Notes: generated from the letters alone by a model not told the origin. A stretch of DNA of 64,000 bases from Draconibacterium sp. (GCA_016705335.1 JADIYN010000003.1:1-64000); one strand, 5' to 3'; positions 1 to 9,246 are shown, counted from the stretch's first letter. Numbers and translations are program-made.

Positions 1-654
1 AAACTTAATTTTCAATACAAGGATAAAAAAAGAGGAATAAAACCTTTCATAGCTCCTGCTCTTTTGATTACAACAGGAACAGCTCTTCATTTTTCTACTG
101 ATGCAAAAGAAAATTTCCAGGGTTGGGTACAAACAAACTTTCCTTATTCAGGCCATGTTGACGATTATATTCAATATGCACCTGGGATTGCGGTTTATGC
201 ATTGAATGCCTTTGGGGTAAAAAGCAAAAATAATTTTGGAAACCAGACTGCAATTGTTGTAAAAAGTCTGCTTTTAAATCAACTGATTGTTTCAAATTTG
301 AAAGTATGGGTAAATGAGGAAAGGCCAAACAAAGGCGAACATTCATTTCCATCGGGACATACTTCTACTGCATTTGTACTTGCTCAGTTTATGCACCACG
401 AATTTGGAGACAGAAGTATTTGGTTCAGCATAGGGGCATATTCGTGTGCCACAACCGTAGGTATCATGCGGGTTACCAAAAACGCACACTGGATATCAGA
501 TGTGGTGGCAGGTGCTGGATTTGGGATGCTGTCAACCGAACTCGTTTATTTAACTCACCAATACAAATGGGATAACAAACACATTAAAAATCTGGATATT
601 TTTCCCTGGCGCAGCAACCGGCAAAGCGGTGTAACGCTGGTTTATACATTTTGA
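1..654 (+). CDS. PAP2-family phosphatase, 5' end outside window
   Basis: The reading frame is open from base 1, so the N-terminus lies upstream of the window; the TTG at 64 is internal. The protein is a type 2 phosphatidic acid phosphatase, a membrane-associated lipid or diphosphate phosphatase. All three catalytic blocks are visible: KVWVNEERP (K-x6-RP), PSGHTSTAF (PSGH), and RVTKNAHWISD (R-x5-H-x3-D) with the nucleophilic histidine. Hydrophobic stretches between the blocks fit membrane helices. The C-terminus, ending in VTLVYTF, resembles a final beta-strand or short tail. The substrate cannot be deduced: lipid A, undecaprenyl diphosphate and phosphatidylglycerophosphate phosphatases all share these motifs. 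No partner gene is evident downstream, where the next gene runs on the other strand. Confidence 0.85.
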   Translation, partial: KLNFQYKDKKRGIKPFIAPALLITTGTALHFSTDAKENFQGWVQTNFPYSGHVDDYIQYAPGIAVYALNAFGVKSKNNFGNQTAIVVKSLLLNQLIVSNLKVWVNEERPNKGEHSFPSGHTSTAFVLAQFMHHEFGDRSIWFSIGAYSCATTVGIMRVTKNAHWISDVVAGAGFGMLSTELVYLTHQYKWDNKHIKNLDIFPWRSNRQSGVTLVYTF

Positions 655-781
655 GAAATGCGTGAAAGCATAATTGAAATAATGCGTGAATTAATGCAGA
701 AAGGAAACTGTTTCAATCGCATACTTTACCCATTTTCCGAATATACATGCATTCAAATATTGAAGCATTCATGCATTTGTT

Positions 782-1117
782 TTACCTCAAAAAATCTTCC
801 CTCACCGGATAAAAACTATCAACCAACCTTACTTTTTTGGTAAGCAATTTTACAGTGTGTTTTAGTCTCGATGGAATAGCATACATGTCTCCGGCTTTTA
901 AGTGTTGATCGGGTTCGCCTTCACAATAAAAAATAATTTCCCCTTCGGCAACATACGATGTTTGCTGGTGAGGATGGAGTGCGACGGCTCGGGTGCTTCC
1001 CATGGTCCGTTGCTGAAATCGATTAAAACTGTCATCAGTTCATTGGTGTGAATTATTTTTCTTTCGAGGCCTTCTTTTACTTTCATAAGGAACTTCATCA
1101 AATTTAAGTACAGCCAT
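782..1117 (-). CDS. small cupin-domain protein (frameshifted)
   Basis: Two minus-strand frames join into one protein of about 110 residues. It starts at ATG 1117 (MAVLKFDEVP), continues with EGLERKIIHTNELM and FSNGPWEAPEPSHS, and then, after a one-base slip near 980, HPHQQTSYVAEGEIIFY. The HPHxxTSYVxEGE segment followed by KAGDMYAIPSRLKHTV is a typical double cupin motif with His and Glu metal ligands. A second slip near 1085 is needed to use the 1117 start. The family is a single-domain cupin of unknown substrate, often a sugar- or metal-binding small enzyme. It is monocistronic here. The frameshifts resemble the base-loss errors seen throughout the window rather than decay. Confidence 0.7.
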
Positions 1118-1180
1118 AATTTGTATTTTTTAATTTCCGGGAGGCCAAGATAATAAAATAAGTATCAAGACTTTTAGAAT

Positions 1181-1224
1181 CAGGTATCAAGATAAAAAGT
1201 ATCAGGTATCGAGATAAAAAGTAT
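1181..1224. repeat. 22-bp tandem repeat, two copies
   Basis: Two adjacent 22-base units differ at one position (caggtatcaagataaaaag versus caggtatcgagataaaaag, each followed by tat). They are flanked by partial copies, agtatcaaga at 1161 and caagtgag after the second unit. A related core lies inverted at 23321-23339. The repeat sits in the 213-base gap between the cupin and the DUF5723-like gene, where nothing else is recognised. Confidence 0.75.
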
Positions 1225-1330
1225 CAAGTGAGAAGAATAATTGCATTAGATAATAATAAAGTTAGGTAGTTTGGATATTAACAATGGATTTAACTCGTGA
1301 AATCTATGCCGGCTTTGCCATTCAGAAATT

Positions 1331-2807
1331 CTATTTTTGCAATTTCCTGTAAAACGGAAGTTCCTTTGAAGTTTCACCTTTCCCTTTATTAAATCCATTT
1401 TTTTTGCCTGAGTTTGATTCTTTATTGCTGTTCAACAATAGGCAAATTCCAGCAGTAATAGAAAATGTGCGATTGTTTGCCGGATGATAAAACGCAATTA
1501 AATTATCGGTAGCCATAAAAAACTGAAGATGTTTACTTTCATATTGTATACCACCACCTAATGAAATATCGCTAACCCCGTGGATATTAACATTTTCGAA
1601 AAATGAAAAGTTTGCCAGGGATTGTAATGCACTCAAAGTAAAAATATTCTGAAAATTTCTAAAATGAAGAACAGATTGGTTGGTAATTCCAAAGGTTAGT
1701 TTTTCAGAGTATTGGTATTGATAATGTAAAACGGTTTTTGGCCCCAACCCGTTAATAAACTTGTTATCATTAACTATGGGCTGATAAACCTGACTCACAG
1801 AATCTTTTACAGTTTTAACCAATATATGAGGTTCTGTGTATCCGGTTTCTTCAGGAAAACGGACAGCGCTAACAAGATCAAAACCAATGAAATCATAGTT
1901 TTTATTCTGATTCATTTCAAAAGAATTAAACCTGTTCCAAATTCCACCTAAATCACGAATACTAAAAGAAAAAGTACTTTCATCATTTATGTAATATGTA
2001 AGTCCCGCGTCAAGAGCAAGTCCCGGATTTTTGTAAGCTCCAAAATACTTTTTGGCTGCATTTTTTGTTTCGATGGAATAAATACTGTTGTTTTCAGATA
2101 AAACCACCTGAAACGGCAGCATTAACTGACCACCTCCACCTGAACTTAATGTGACAACGTCGCCAAAGGGAGCAGTTTCAACACCAAAATTCCAGTTATC
2201 AGCATTAAAGTAAACAGTTCCAAATAAGAGTTTTGCCCGTAATCCAACATTTAGTCTATCATTCCATTTTTTGGCATATCCAAATGCAAACTCGCGATAA
2301 CCCGTTGAAAGCAGATTCATTTCGTTTGAGGTAAACGAGTGGTATCCGGGAGCTAAATTCCCGTTTACCAAAAACTCAACAACTTCGTCTTCGAATTTCA
2401 AAACAGAGCTGAAGTTTTCTTTATAATAAAAACTAAACACCTTTTTTCAATGGTTTGCTTATAAAAAAAATGGGTATTGAAAAATCCTGCCGAATAAAAT
2501 TCTTTGGTTTTACCTGGTTATAAAAATTGTCGAAATCGATAACCGGACTGCCTGTTGAAGTAGTAATAATATCAGAAATCTTAAAACTTCCCTGGTTAAT
2601 AAAATTTAATCCGGCAAAACCGGGAATCGAAATTTCAGTTGCATTATCGGTGCGCATGTATGATGGATTGTACATTTGGGCGTAAAAATTATTGGGCAAC
2701 AAAAACAACGAACCATTAATCTGAGCGTAACTTTTTCTGTAATTCAACAAAACCAATAGAAGAATTAATATAATAAGTACACTAATTGACTGTTTTCTAA
2801 TCTTCAT
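1331..2807 (-). CDS. DUF5723-like outer-membrane protein (frameshifted)
   Basis: The protein of about 490 residues starts MKIRKQSISVLIILILL, a signal peptide ending near YAQ. It continues with LPNNFYAQMYNPSYMRTDN and a body of alternating polar and aromatic beta-strand segments ending near YRKLQK. The NPS/MR opening and barrel-like body are typical of the Bacteroidota DUF5723/PorV-like outer-membrane proteins. One break near 2436 (LKKG then VFSFYYKEN) lies in an A6 run; removing one A joins the frames. The start codon overlaps the stop of the upstream lipoprotein gene, so the two are probably translated together. The function is unknown; a surface barrel role is inferred from the family. Confidence 0.65.
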
Positions 2808-3473
2808 CTTTGCCTTTAACTACGCCAATTAACACGATAGAAATATCAATGGGATAATGAGCAGAAATGGTATCATTTTGGTTTATAAAATCATTCTCGT
2901 TGTACCACGAAGTAAATTTCACCCTGTCAGAATTATTAAAACTCATTAATTGCGATGGATCCAAGGTAATTGATTGGGTGCTTGTATTAGCTATTACAGG
3001 AAAAACATCAAAATTTGCCGCATCAAAAGAAGGTGGCAAAATTACCGGGCCCAAAATATCCGGTTCTTCTTTATCGAAAAACTGCATTTGCAGATTTAGC
3101 GGGAAAGGACAACCATTTTTTACAGTATAAACCAATGTTACAGAAGCTAAACTGTAACTGCCCTGAATATAAAACGGAAAACTGTCGATTACGGTTGACG
3201 GACTAAAAATCAGATTTGTAGAAATAGTTTTGTATTTGTTATTTTCATATTCGAGCACGATAAAAGGGGCGGGAGTGTTCGGTATATTCTTTTTCCAGTC
3301 AAATACAAAATCCTTGAATTCCATTCCGTTACCAACAAACAACGGAGATACAACATCAATTGCCCAATCTTCTTTTATTGTAATTTCGCCAAATTTGAAT
3401 TCATCGGTTTTACAGAATGAAAAACAATAAAAAGAAAAAAATATAAAGTATATTTTTTAAAAGCCCTACTCAT
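2797..3473 (-). CDS. putative lipoprotein of unknown function (frameshifted)
   Basis: ATG at 3473 begins MSRAFKKYTLYFFLFIVF. After a missing T in a T run near 3405 the frame continues SFCKTDEFKFGEITIKED, giving a lipoprotein signal with an FSFC lipobox. The rest of the roughly 225-residue protein has beta-rich character (VTLVYTVKNGCPFPLNLQM, FTSWYNENDFINQ), suggestive of an immunoglobulin-like or jelly-roll fold, but I recognise no family. Its last codons overlap the start of the downstream DUF5723-like gene (the GAAGATTAG and ATGAAGATTAG overlap), so the pair forms a coupled operon. An exported lipid-anchored partner of the barrel protein is a reasonable inference. Confidence 0.6.
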
Positions 3474-3550
3474 ATTAAATGCAAATTCCACAGCGTAAAA
3501 TTACAAAAATCCAATTCTTATCAAAAGTTATAAAACCAAACGAAAAATAT

Positions 3551-3558
3551 TAGATTTG
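3551..3558 (+). promoter_or_regulatory. Bacteroidota -7 promoter element TAGATTTG
   Basis: TAGATTTG matches the Bacteroidota sigma-ABfr consensus TAnnTTTG. It lies 38 bases before the ATG of the NusG-like gene. No convincing -33 TTG was found. Confidence 0.5.
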
Positions 3559-3595
3559 CACAACCAAAAAGCAACGCCTTACACATATTAAAACG

Positions 3596-4124
3596 ATGAC
3601 TGAAAAAAGATACCACTCTAAAACAGTGGCATGTAGTATATACAAGGTCGCGTGCTGAAAAGAGGGTTCAGCTTGAGCTTTCGATTAAACAAATCGAAAG
3701 TTTTCTACCGATGCAGAAAAAACTGCGACAATGGAAAGACCGCAAAAAGTGGGTAGAAATGCCATTAATGTCGGGATATTGTTTTGTTAACATCACTAAA
3801 AAGGAGTATGATCTGGTTCTGCAAACCAATAACATTGTTGGTTATGTGCGTTTTGAAGGCAAAGCTGCAATTATTCCCGAAAGCCAGATTGATTCTTTGA
3901 AAAAAATGTTGAAACAGTATGATTTCGAAGTAAATGTTACACGCGATAATTTCGCGCCGGGTAAAAAAGTAGAAGTTATCGAAGGACCAATGATTGGACT
4001 AAAAGGCGAACTTGTAAAAGCACAGGGGAAAAACAAGTTTATCATTCGTTTTAATGAAATCAACAGTGTTGTTTCAGTTGAAATACCGGCAAATCACATT
4101 AGTTTGTTACCTGATGAACACTGA
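3596..4124 (+). CDS. UpxY-family NusG-like transcription antiterminator (frameshifted at N-terminus)
   Basis: ATG at 3596 gives MTEK; after one extra A in an A6 run the frame reads DTTLKQWHVVYTRSRAEKRV. This is the NusG N-terminal (NGN) start W-x-V-x-Y-T-x-x-R-x-E-K-x-V. Further on are LPMQKKLRQWKDRKKWVEMP, the MSGYCFVN strand, and a C-terminal KOW segment (APGKKVEVIEGPMIGLKGEL). The total of about 175 residues matches UpxY/RfaH-type specialised NusG paralogues. These bind RNA polymerase and let long exopolysaccharide operons escape early termination. Here the gene stands alone, with a convergent CPBP gene next to it and no polysaccharide cluster in view, so its target is unknown. A -7 element lies upstream at 3551. 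Confidence 0.8.
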
Positions 4125-4208
4125 GGATTTCAAATAATATCAACAAACTGATAAAATATCCTTGCATTTGAAAATTTAATTTGTTTTCAGAAAACTGACA
4201 AGTCATAT

Positions 4209-5189
4209 TTACAATCGCCGCGAAGTTTTCTCCTTTAGAAATTTTATGGCAACCTCTGCCGTTTCAGCCGGACGGACTTTGGTTGTTAAAATCCTAAAAT
4301 CCCATTTGTATTTGTAAGCTAAAAAAGCGATACAAACTACTGAAGCAAACAATAAAATCCATAAGTCTCTGAAAGGATCAACTTCTTTTTGAAAAAACAA
4401 AGCAGGAGTTTGTAAAACTGAAGATTTGGTTGTTACAAAAATGGATGAAAAAACATTGTTGCTTGCATGCACACCAATAGCCAGTTCAATTCCATCGTCC
4501 AGTGTGGAAACTAAAGCAAATGTAACCCCAAACATAAAATACATTGGCATGACGCTCCAAAAACCAAATTCGCCAACTTCGGGATTCATGCTATGTAGCA
4601 AAGCAAAAAACAGTGACGGAATTAAGATAACCAACCAGCGCCTTTTTGTCCAGGCTGCAACTCCCTGCGCAAAATAACCACGAAAAAGAAATTCCTCGGT
4701 TCCAGCCTGAAATGGGATGAATAAAAAAGAAATAAGAACAAGCGGGATAAAAGATGACAAATTAAATCTGAACTCAAAGTTATCTGGATTCAATGCTAAA
4801 TCAGCAAAAAGAAAACCAACTGAAATAATCGCCCACAACACAAATCCCACAAAAAACCGATTAAACCGAAATGATAATCCGCCATTTATAACTTCAAGGT
4901 AAGTACGTTTGTGAAAGGCTTTTATTAAAAATATTGCAATAATCAGTGATACCAAAAACGGGATAACCATAAGTACAAGGCCCAGATTCGGGTCAATTCC
5001 ATAAACCGACAAGTCCATCATATTTTCCGGTGGGGCAATTACACCACCGTTTTTATAACTACTTACTGCAATAACAATAACCAGCGGAATTGCGCCAATC
5101 ATTTGTCCGATTATCAATGAAATAAAAAACACAAGAATGTACTTCCAACCTTGATTTTGATTGTCGATTGCGCGTTCTAAATGGTTCAT
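4209..5189 (-). CDS. CPBP-family intramembrane metalloprotease
   Basis: The protein has 326 residues with about eight hydrophobic segments and an intact frame. The CPBP (CAAX protease/Abi) motifs are present: EEFLFRG (EExxxR) near residue 166, FALLHSMNPE (FxxxH) about 30 residues later, and a third His/Asn pair in GVHASNNVF. These residues coordinate the metal within the membrane in Rce1-type enzymes. Bacterial members process peptides or confer bacteriocin self-immunity, but the substrate of this one is unknown. It is convergent with the NusG-like gene and divergent from ilvA, and has its own -7 element at 5222. Confidence 0.85.
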   Translation of the reverse strand: MNHLERAIDNQNQGWKYILVFFISLIIGQMIGAIPLVIVIAVSSYKNGGVIAPPENMMDLSVYGIDPNLGLVLMVIPFLVSLIIAIFLIKAFHKRTYLEVINGGLSFRFNRFFVGFVLWAIISVGFLFADLALNPDNFEFRFNLSSFIPLVLISFLFIPFQAGTEEFLFRGYFAQGVAAWTKRRWLVILIPSLFFALLHSMNPEVGEFGFWSVMPMYFMFGVTFALVSTLDDGIELAIGVHASNNVFSSIFVTTKSSVLQTPALFFQKEVDPFRDLWILLFASVVCIAFLAYKYKWDFRILTTKVRPAETAEVAIKFLKEKTSRRL

Positions 5190-5221
5190 TTTAGTATAAT
5201 TAATGGTTTTTGATTTTATAC

Positions 5222-5229
5222 CAAAAATA
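5222..5229 (-). promoter_or_regulatory. -7 promoter element TATTTTTG
   Basis: On the minus strand the sequence reads TATTTTTG, matching TAnnTTTG. It lies 33 bases before the ATG of the CPBP protease gene. Confidence 0.45.
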
Positions 5230-5321
5230 GATTTTATTTTGTTGAATAGAAATGTAATTACTTAAAACTGTTCAATAACATTTTATAAGCTAGGAGAAAT
5301 TAAACGGACCGACAGAAAGGT

Positions 5322-5329
5322 TATCTTTG
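5322..5329 (+). promoter_or_regulatory. -7 promoter element TATCTTTG
   Basis: TATCTTTG matches TAnnTTTG and lies 13 bases before the ilvA ATG, giving a very short leader. There is no room for a leader-peptide attenuator, unlike enteric ilv operons. Confidence 0.55.
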
Positions 5330-5342
5330 CAAAAATTTTAAA

Positions 5343-6605
5343 ATGAATTCACCTATAAAATATTTCCCGCGTTTACAGGAAATCAACCGTGCAAAAATCA
5401 ACTTGAACGGGATTATAATGCAGACACCTCTTCAAAAAAACATAAATCTTTCCGATGAATTTGGAGCAAACATTCTGCTCAAACGTGAAGATTTGCAGAT
5501 TGTCCGTTCCTACAAATTACGTGGCGCTTACAACAAAATAGCACATCTTACAACTGAGGAATTAAAAAACGGAGTGGTTTGTGCCAGCGCCGGAAACCAT
5601 GCGCAGGGAGTTGCATACTCGTGTCAGAAATTAGGAATAAAAGGCAAAATATACATGCCCACCACTACCCCGCTGCAAAAAATCAAACAGGTAAAAATGT
5701 TTGGGAAAGAGTTTGTTGAAGTAGTTTTAACCGGCGACACGTTTGATGATGCGCAAAATTCAGCAGTGGAAGACTCGATAAAAACCGGCATGGCATTTAT
5801 CCATCCATTTGACGACCCTCAAATTATAGAGGGACAGGCAACTGTTGCACTTGAAATTTTACAAGACTCAAAAGAACAAATTGATTTTGTATTTATTCCA
5901 ATTGGAGGTGGAGGACTGGCAGCCGGAATGGGCGCATATTTTAAACAGGTAAGCCCGCAAACCAAAATAATTGGTGTTGAGCCGGCCGGGGCAGCTTCCA
6001 TGCAAAAATCACTTGAAGCCGGAAAAGTTCTTGAGTTAAAAAACATCGACAAATTTGTTGATGGCGCTGCTGTACAAAAAGTTGGAGAATATACTTTCGA
6101 AATTTGCAAACAGGTTGTTGACCATATTATTACTGTTCCTGAAGGGCGGATTTGCACAAAAATACTTGATCTGTATAACCAGGATGCCATTGTTCTGGAA
6201 CCTGCAGGAGCTTTATCAATCGCGGCTTTGGATTTTTACAAAGATGAAATTAAAGGTAAAAACGTTGTTTGCGTTGTCAGCGGTAGCAACAATGATATTA
6301 CCCGAACCGAAGAAATCAAGGAACGTTCGCTTTTGTATGAAGGTCTGAAACACTATTTCATCGTCCGGTTTCCGCAGCGGGCAGGCGCTTTGCGTACTTT
6401 TGTTGACGTGGTTCTGGGGCCAACTGACGACATTACCCACTTTCAGTATTCGAAAAAAACAAACCGCGAAAAAGGACCGGCAGTTATCGGGATTGAAATA
6501 CGAAATAAAGAAGATTTCAATGGGTTGGTGCAGCGAATGGAAGAAAATGGGTTCATTTTTGAATACCTGAATGAAAATGAAAACCTGTTCCAGGTTTTGA
6601 TATAA
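5343..6605 (+). CDS. ilvA: threonine ammonia-lyase (threonine deaminase)
   Basis: The intact 420-residue PLP enzyme deaminates threonine to 2-oxobutanoate, the first step of isoleucine synthesis. Visible features are the PLP lysine in VRSYKLRGAYN (around residue 58), the ASAGNHAQGVAYS loop, the glycine-rich phosphate loop IPIGGGGLAAGMG, and VSGSNND near the end of the catalytic domain. A single ACT-like regulatory domain follows (FIVRFPQRAGALRTFVDVV to the end). This is the short form of about 420 residues with one regulatory domain, not the 510-residue two-domain enteric form. It stands alone, without other ilv or leu genes nearby. A -7 element sits just upstream. The following esterase starts 10 bases after its stop. 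Confidence 0.95.
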   Translation: MNSPIKYFPRLQEINRAKINLNGIIMQTPLQKNINLSDEFGANILLKREDLQIVRSYKLRGAYNKIAHLTTEELKNGVVCASAGNHAQGVAYSCQKLGIKGKIYMPTTTPLQKIKQVKMFGKEFVEVVLTGDTFDDAQNSAVEDSIKTGMAFIHPFDDPQIIEGQATVALEILQDSKEQIDFVFIPIGGGGLAAGMGAYFKQVSPQTKIIGVEPAGAASMQKSLEAGKVLELKNIDKFVDGAAVQKVGEYTFEICKQVVDHIITVPEGRICTKILDLYNQDAIVLEPAGALSIAALDFYKDEIKGKNVVCVVSGSNNDITRTEEIKERSLLYEGLKHYFIVRFPQRAGALRTFVDVVLGPTDDITHFQYSKKTNREKGPAVIGIEIRNKEDFNGLVQRMEENGFIFEYLNENENLFQVLI

Positions 6606-6614
6606 AATTGGGTA

Positions 6615-7895
6615 TTGAAAACAATCAAAACCATATTTTTTCTTTTTTGTATTGGATTTACATTCAATTCATTTTCACAATCTTTCAGGTATCAGAACGC
6701 TGTTTTTACAAGTGTTGATACCTTGAAAAACATAGAATTTGCAACGGCTGACTGGCTAAACAATCCGATCGGATTACTTGCCGATAAAAATATCCACGAC
6801 GGTGAAAACAAAACCATAAGCAAACCGCTTTACATGGACATTTTTATGCCCAAAGACGACACTTTGAAAAAACGTCCGACTATTATTTTCGCACATGGAG
6901 GCGCGTTTTTAACGGGTTCGCGGCACAACGACGACATGGTGGCATTTTGTGATTCGTTTGCCCGTCGTGGTTATGTTACTGCAACCATAGATTATCGATT
7001 GGGTATGGGCGCAACCTTAACAAGTATATTTGGAATCCCGGTTGCTTTAAAAATAGAAGGAAAAAATGCGTACAGGGCTGTTTATCGCGCAGTTCAGGAC
7101 AGCCGCGCAGCCATAAGGTTTTTAAATCAAAATGCTGAAATTTTTGGAATCGATACAACAAAAATTTATCTGGTTGGCAGCAGTGCAGGTGGAATTTTAA
7201 CCCTGCAAAACCTATATCTCGATAAAAACAGTGAGGTTTCGCCAGATGCTTTTCTGCCGCCAACTTTAGGGAATTTAGATTCAGTTGGAATTCAGGGATA
7301 CGGCGCAAAACCAGCCGCGATTGTTTCTCTATGGGGAGCAGTTGAAAGCCCTGAATTAATTGAAAATGAACAAACACCCGTTTTTTTGGTACATGGAACT
7401 GACGATGACATTGTACCTTTTAAAAAAGGAATTCCTTTGTCAGCGATTGTTCCCGATAACCCTGCAATAAGTTTTACAATGCCTGAAACTTATGGTAGTT
7501 TTTGTATTGATACTGCCCTTAACAACCGCGAAATAACACATGAAAATTATTTTGTTGAAGGCAAAAAACACGAATTTTATGGCGTTGACACAGGCGAGTT
7601 TTATCCTGAAGGCCCCAATGAATATTGGGATACAATCCAACTGAAAATAAGCAAATTCCTTTTTGATCGATTTCAGCCAGAAGCCGATTTCGAAACTGAT
7701 ATTGAAAGTTTGACTGTACATTTTTCAAATACTTCTTCCGATATTTATGATGCCGGCTGGGATTTTGGAGATGGAACGATTGGAAGTGGAAATGAAGTTT
7801 CACACACCTACGCAAAACCGGGTAATTACAATGTTCTGTTAACTGTTTTCAACAGAAATCTCGCCTGCGATACAATTACTAAACAGGTTTGGTAG
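6615..7895 (+). CDS. secreted alpha/beta-hydrolase (esterase) with C-terminal PKD domain
   Basis: A signal peptide (KTIKTIFFLFCIGFTFNSFSQ) precedes an alpha/beta-hydrolase domain with the oxyanion segment IIFAHGGAFLTGS (residues about 90-105) and the nucleophile elbow VGSSAGG (GxSxG). A late acid/His region follows (FLVHGTDDDIVPF and EGKKHEFYG). Residues about 355-426 form a PKD domain (WDFGDGTIGSGNEVSHTYAKPG). The annotated start is TTG in ATTGAAAAC; a lost-or-gained base may hide an ATG. A TAG stop at 7893 ends the frame, but beyond it the sequence still encodes a recognisable T9SS sorting domain, so the ancestral protein was longer. The family hydrolyses carboxyl esters of unknown nature; extracellular release by the type IX system is inferred. 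Confidence 0.8.
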   Translation: MKTIKTIFFLFCIGFTFNSFSQSFRYQNAVFTSVDTLKNIEFATADWLNNPIGLLADKNIHDGENKTISKPLYMDIFMPKDDTLKKRPTIIFAHGGAFLTGSRHNDDMVAFCDSFARRGYVTATIDYRLGMGATLTSIFGIPVALKIEGKNAYRAVYRAVQDSRAAIRFLNQNAEIFGIDTTKIYLVGSSAGGILTLQNLYLDKNSEVSPDAFLPPTLGNLDSVGIQGYGAKPAAIVSLWGAVESPELIENEQTPVFLVHGTDDDIVPFKKGIPLSAIVPDNPAISFTMPETYGSFCIDTALNNREITHENYFVEGKKHEFYGVDTGEFYPEGPNEYWDTIQLKISKFLFDRFQPEADFETDIESLTVHFSNTSSDIYDAGWDFGDGTIGSGNEVSHTYAKPGNYNVLLTVFNRNLACDTITKQVW

Positions 7896-8162
7896 GAACC
7901 AATTCTTTGAAAAGATTATAGTTTATTGGATGAAATTAAAATCTACCCAAATCCTGCAAAAACGGTTCTTTATTTTGAAGGAATGTAAAAAACCCTTGAT
8001 ATAAAGATTTTTAATTCAGATGGAAAATTCTTCCTATTCAGAATAACTTTAATGGCAATAAATCAATATCAAACAATTGCGCAAGTTTTATATTCTGAAA
8101 TCAAAACAACAAAAAAGGTTTCACTTGGATTTTTATTTTATGAATTAAAACAACCTGATTGA
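7896..8162 (+). pseudogene. degenerate type IX secretion C-terminal sorting domain of the preceding esterase
   Basis: Directly after the TAG stop, and in the same frame, the translation reads LDEIKIYPNPAKTVLYFEGM, stop, KTLDIKIFNSDGKF. This is the hallmark type A Por-secretion tail (IYPNP, then DIKIFNxxG). Other frames supply FNGNKSIS and FYILKSKQQK, and the original frame resumes with KVSLGFLFYELKQPD and a TGA at 8160. Three in-frame stops (TAG 7893, TGA about 7908, TAA about 7986) and at least two frameshifts lie within it. Either the tail is decaying, which would strand the hydrolase in the periplasm, or the consensus is unusually poor here. Confidence 0.7.
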
Positions 8163-8213
8163 GAAAGTATAGGCATTCCTATTTTAATTGAAACGACATT
8201 CAATTGAACAATT

Positions 8214-9230
8214 TCAAATACAATTCACTTCACTTTCCAACTCAACCCCAAATTTTTCAAAAACCGATTGTTTAATCTTTTCAGAAAAATCAAAGATCTC
8301 CTGCCCACTCGAATAGCCGTAATTTACCAAAACCAAAGCCTGCTTTTCATGAACGCCAACATCTCCTTCGCGAACTCCTTTCCAACCTGGCTTTTCTATT
8401 AACCAACCTGCGGCAAGTTTTGCCTTTCCAGGTTTTGTTGGATAAACAGGTATATTTTCAAATTGATTTTTCAACTTTTCGGCAATTTCTATGTCAACTT
8501 CAGGGTTTTTGAAAAAGCTGCCTGCATTTCCCAAATCCTTTACATCAGGTAGTTTCGATTGCCTGATTTCTATAACTGCATCCCTGACCGAGTGCAGATT
8601 TACTTCTCCCTTTTCTTTTGCTTTTTCTTCAACCTGACCGTAATTCAAAACAAACTCAGGAAATTTTTCGAGCCTGAAAACAACCGAAGTAATGATAAAA
8701 CTATTTTTTAATTTGCTTTTAAAAATGCTGCTGCGGTATCCAAAATCACACTGTTCTGCAGAAAACTCAATCAACATATTATTTGATAAATCAAATCCTT
8801 TTACTTTTTCCACCACATTTCCCACTTCCTGTCCGTAGGCGCCAATATTTTGCACGGGTGCAGCCCCAACCGAACCGGGAATTAAAGACAGGTTCTCAAT
8901 TCCGCCCAACTGATAATCAACTGCATATTGTACAAATTCGTCCCAAACTTCGCCAGCTCCAACTTCAAGCCAGATATTCTGCCTGTCTTCTTTTACAACC
9001 TGTATTCCCGGCAGATTTGGATGAATTACCAGCCCATCAAAATCGTTCAGAAACAAAATATTGCTGCCCTCGCCAATTACCAGGATTTTTTCTTCCTTGA
9101 TACTTTCATTCGAATTCAAAAAAACCGATAAATCTTCGACATCAGTAAATTCGAAAAAATATTTAGCCCGGGCTTCAATCCCAAAAGTGTTATGTTGTTT
9201 TAAAGAGTGGTTTTCTGAGAAACGGATCAT
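8214..9230 (-). CDS. murB: UDP-N-acetylenolpyruvoylglucosamine reductase
   Basis: The intact 338-residue flavoenzyme reduces UDP-GlcNAc-enolpyruvate to UDP-MurNAc in peptidoglycan precursor synthesis in the cytoplasm. The N-terminus NHSLKQHNTFGIEARAKYF is typical. FAD-binding segments are VIGEGSNILF and IPGSVGAAPVQNIGAYGQEV. The type I signature YRSSIFK is present, followed by NAGSFFKNP carrying the catalytic serine, and the C-terminal AAGWLIEKPGWKG. The length matches E. coli-like type I MurB. It is monocistronic with a strong -7 element just upstream at 9247. Confidence 0.95.
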   Translation of the reverse strand: MIRFSENHSLKQHNTFGIEARAKYFFEFTDVEDLSVFLNSNESIKEEKILVIGEGSNILFLNDFDGLVIHPNLPGIQVVKEDRQNIWLEVGAGEVWDEFVQYAVDYQLGGIENLSLIPGSVGAAPVQNIGAYGQEVGNVVEKVKGFDLSNNMLIEFSAEQCDFGYRSSIFKSKLKNSFIITSVVFRLEKFPEFVLNYGQVEEKAKEKGEVNLHSVRDAVIEIRQSKLPDVKDLGNAGSFFKNPEVDIEIAEKLKNQFENIPVYPTKPGKAKLAAGWLIEKPGWKGVREGDVGVHEKQALVLVNYGYSSGQEIFDFSEKIKQSVFEKFGVELESEVNCI

Positions 9231-9246
9231 TTTATAAAATTTTCTG

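Noticed and set aside
658..843. 61-codon plus-strand open frame between the PAP2 gene and the cupin gene
   Set aside because: It overlaps the cupin 3' end, has no homology-like features and no promoter or ribosome site.
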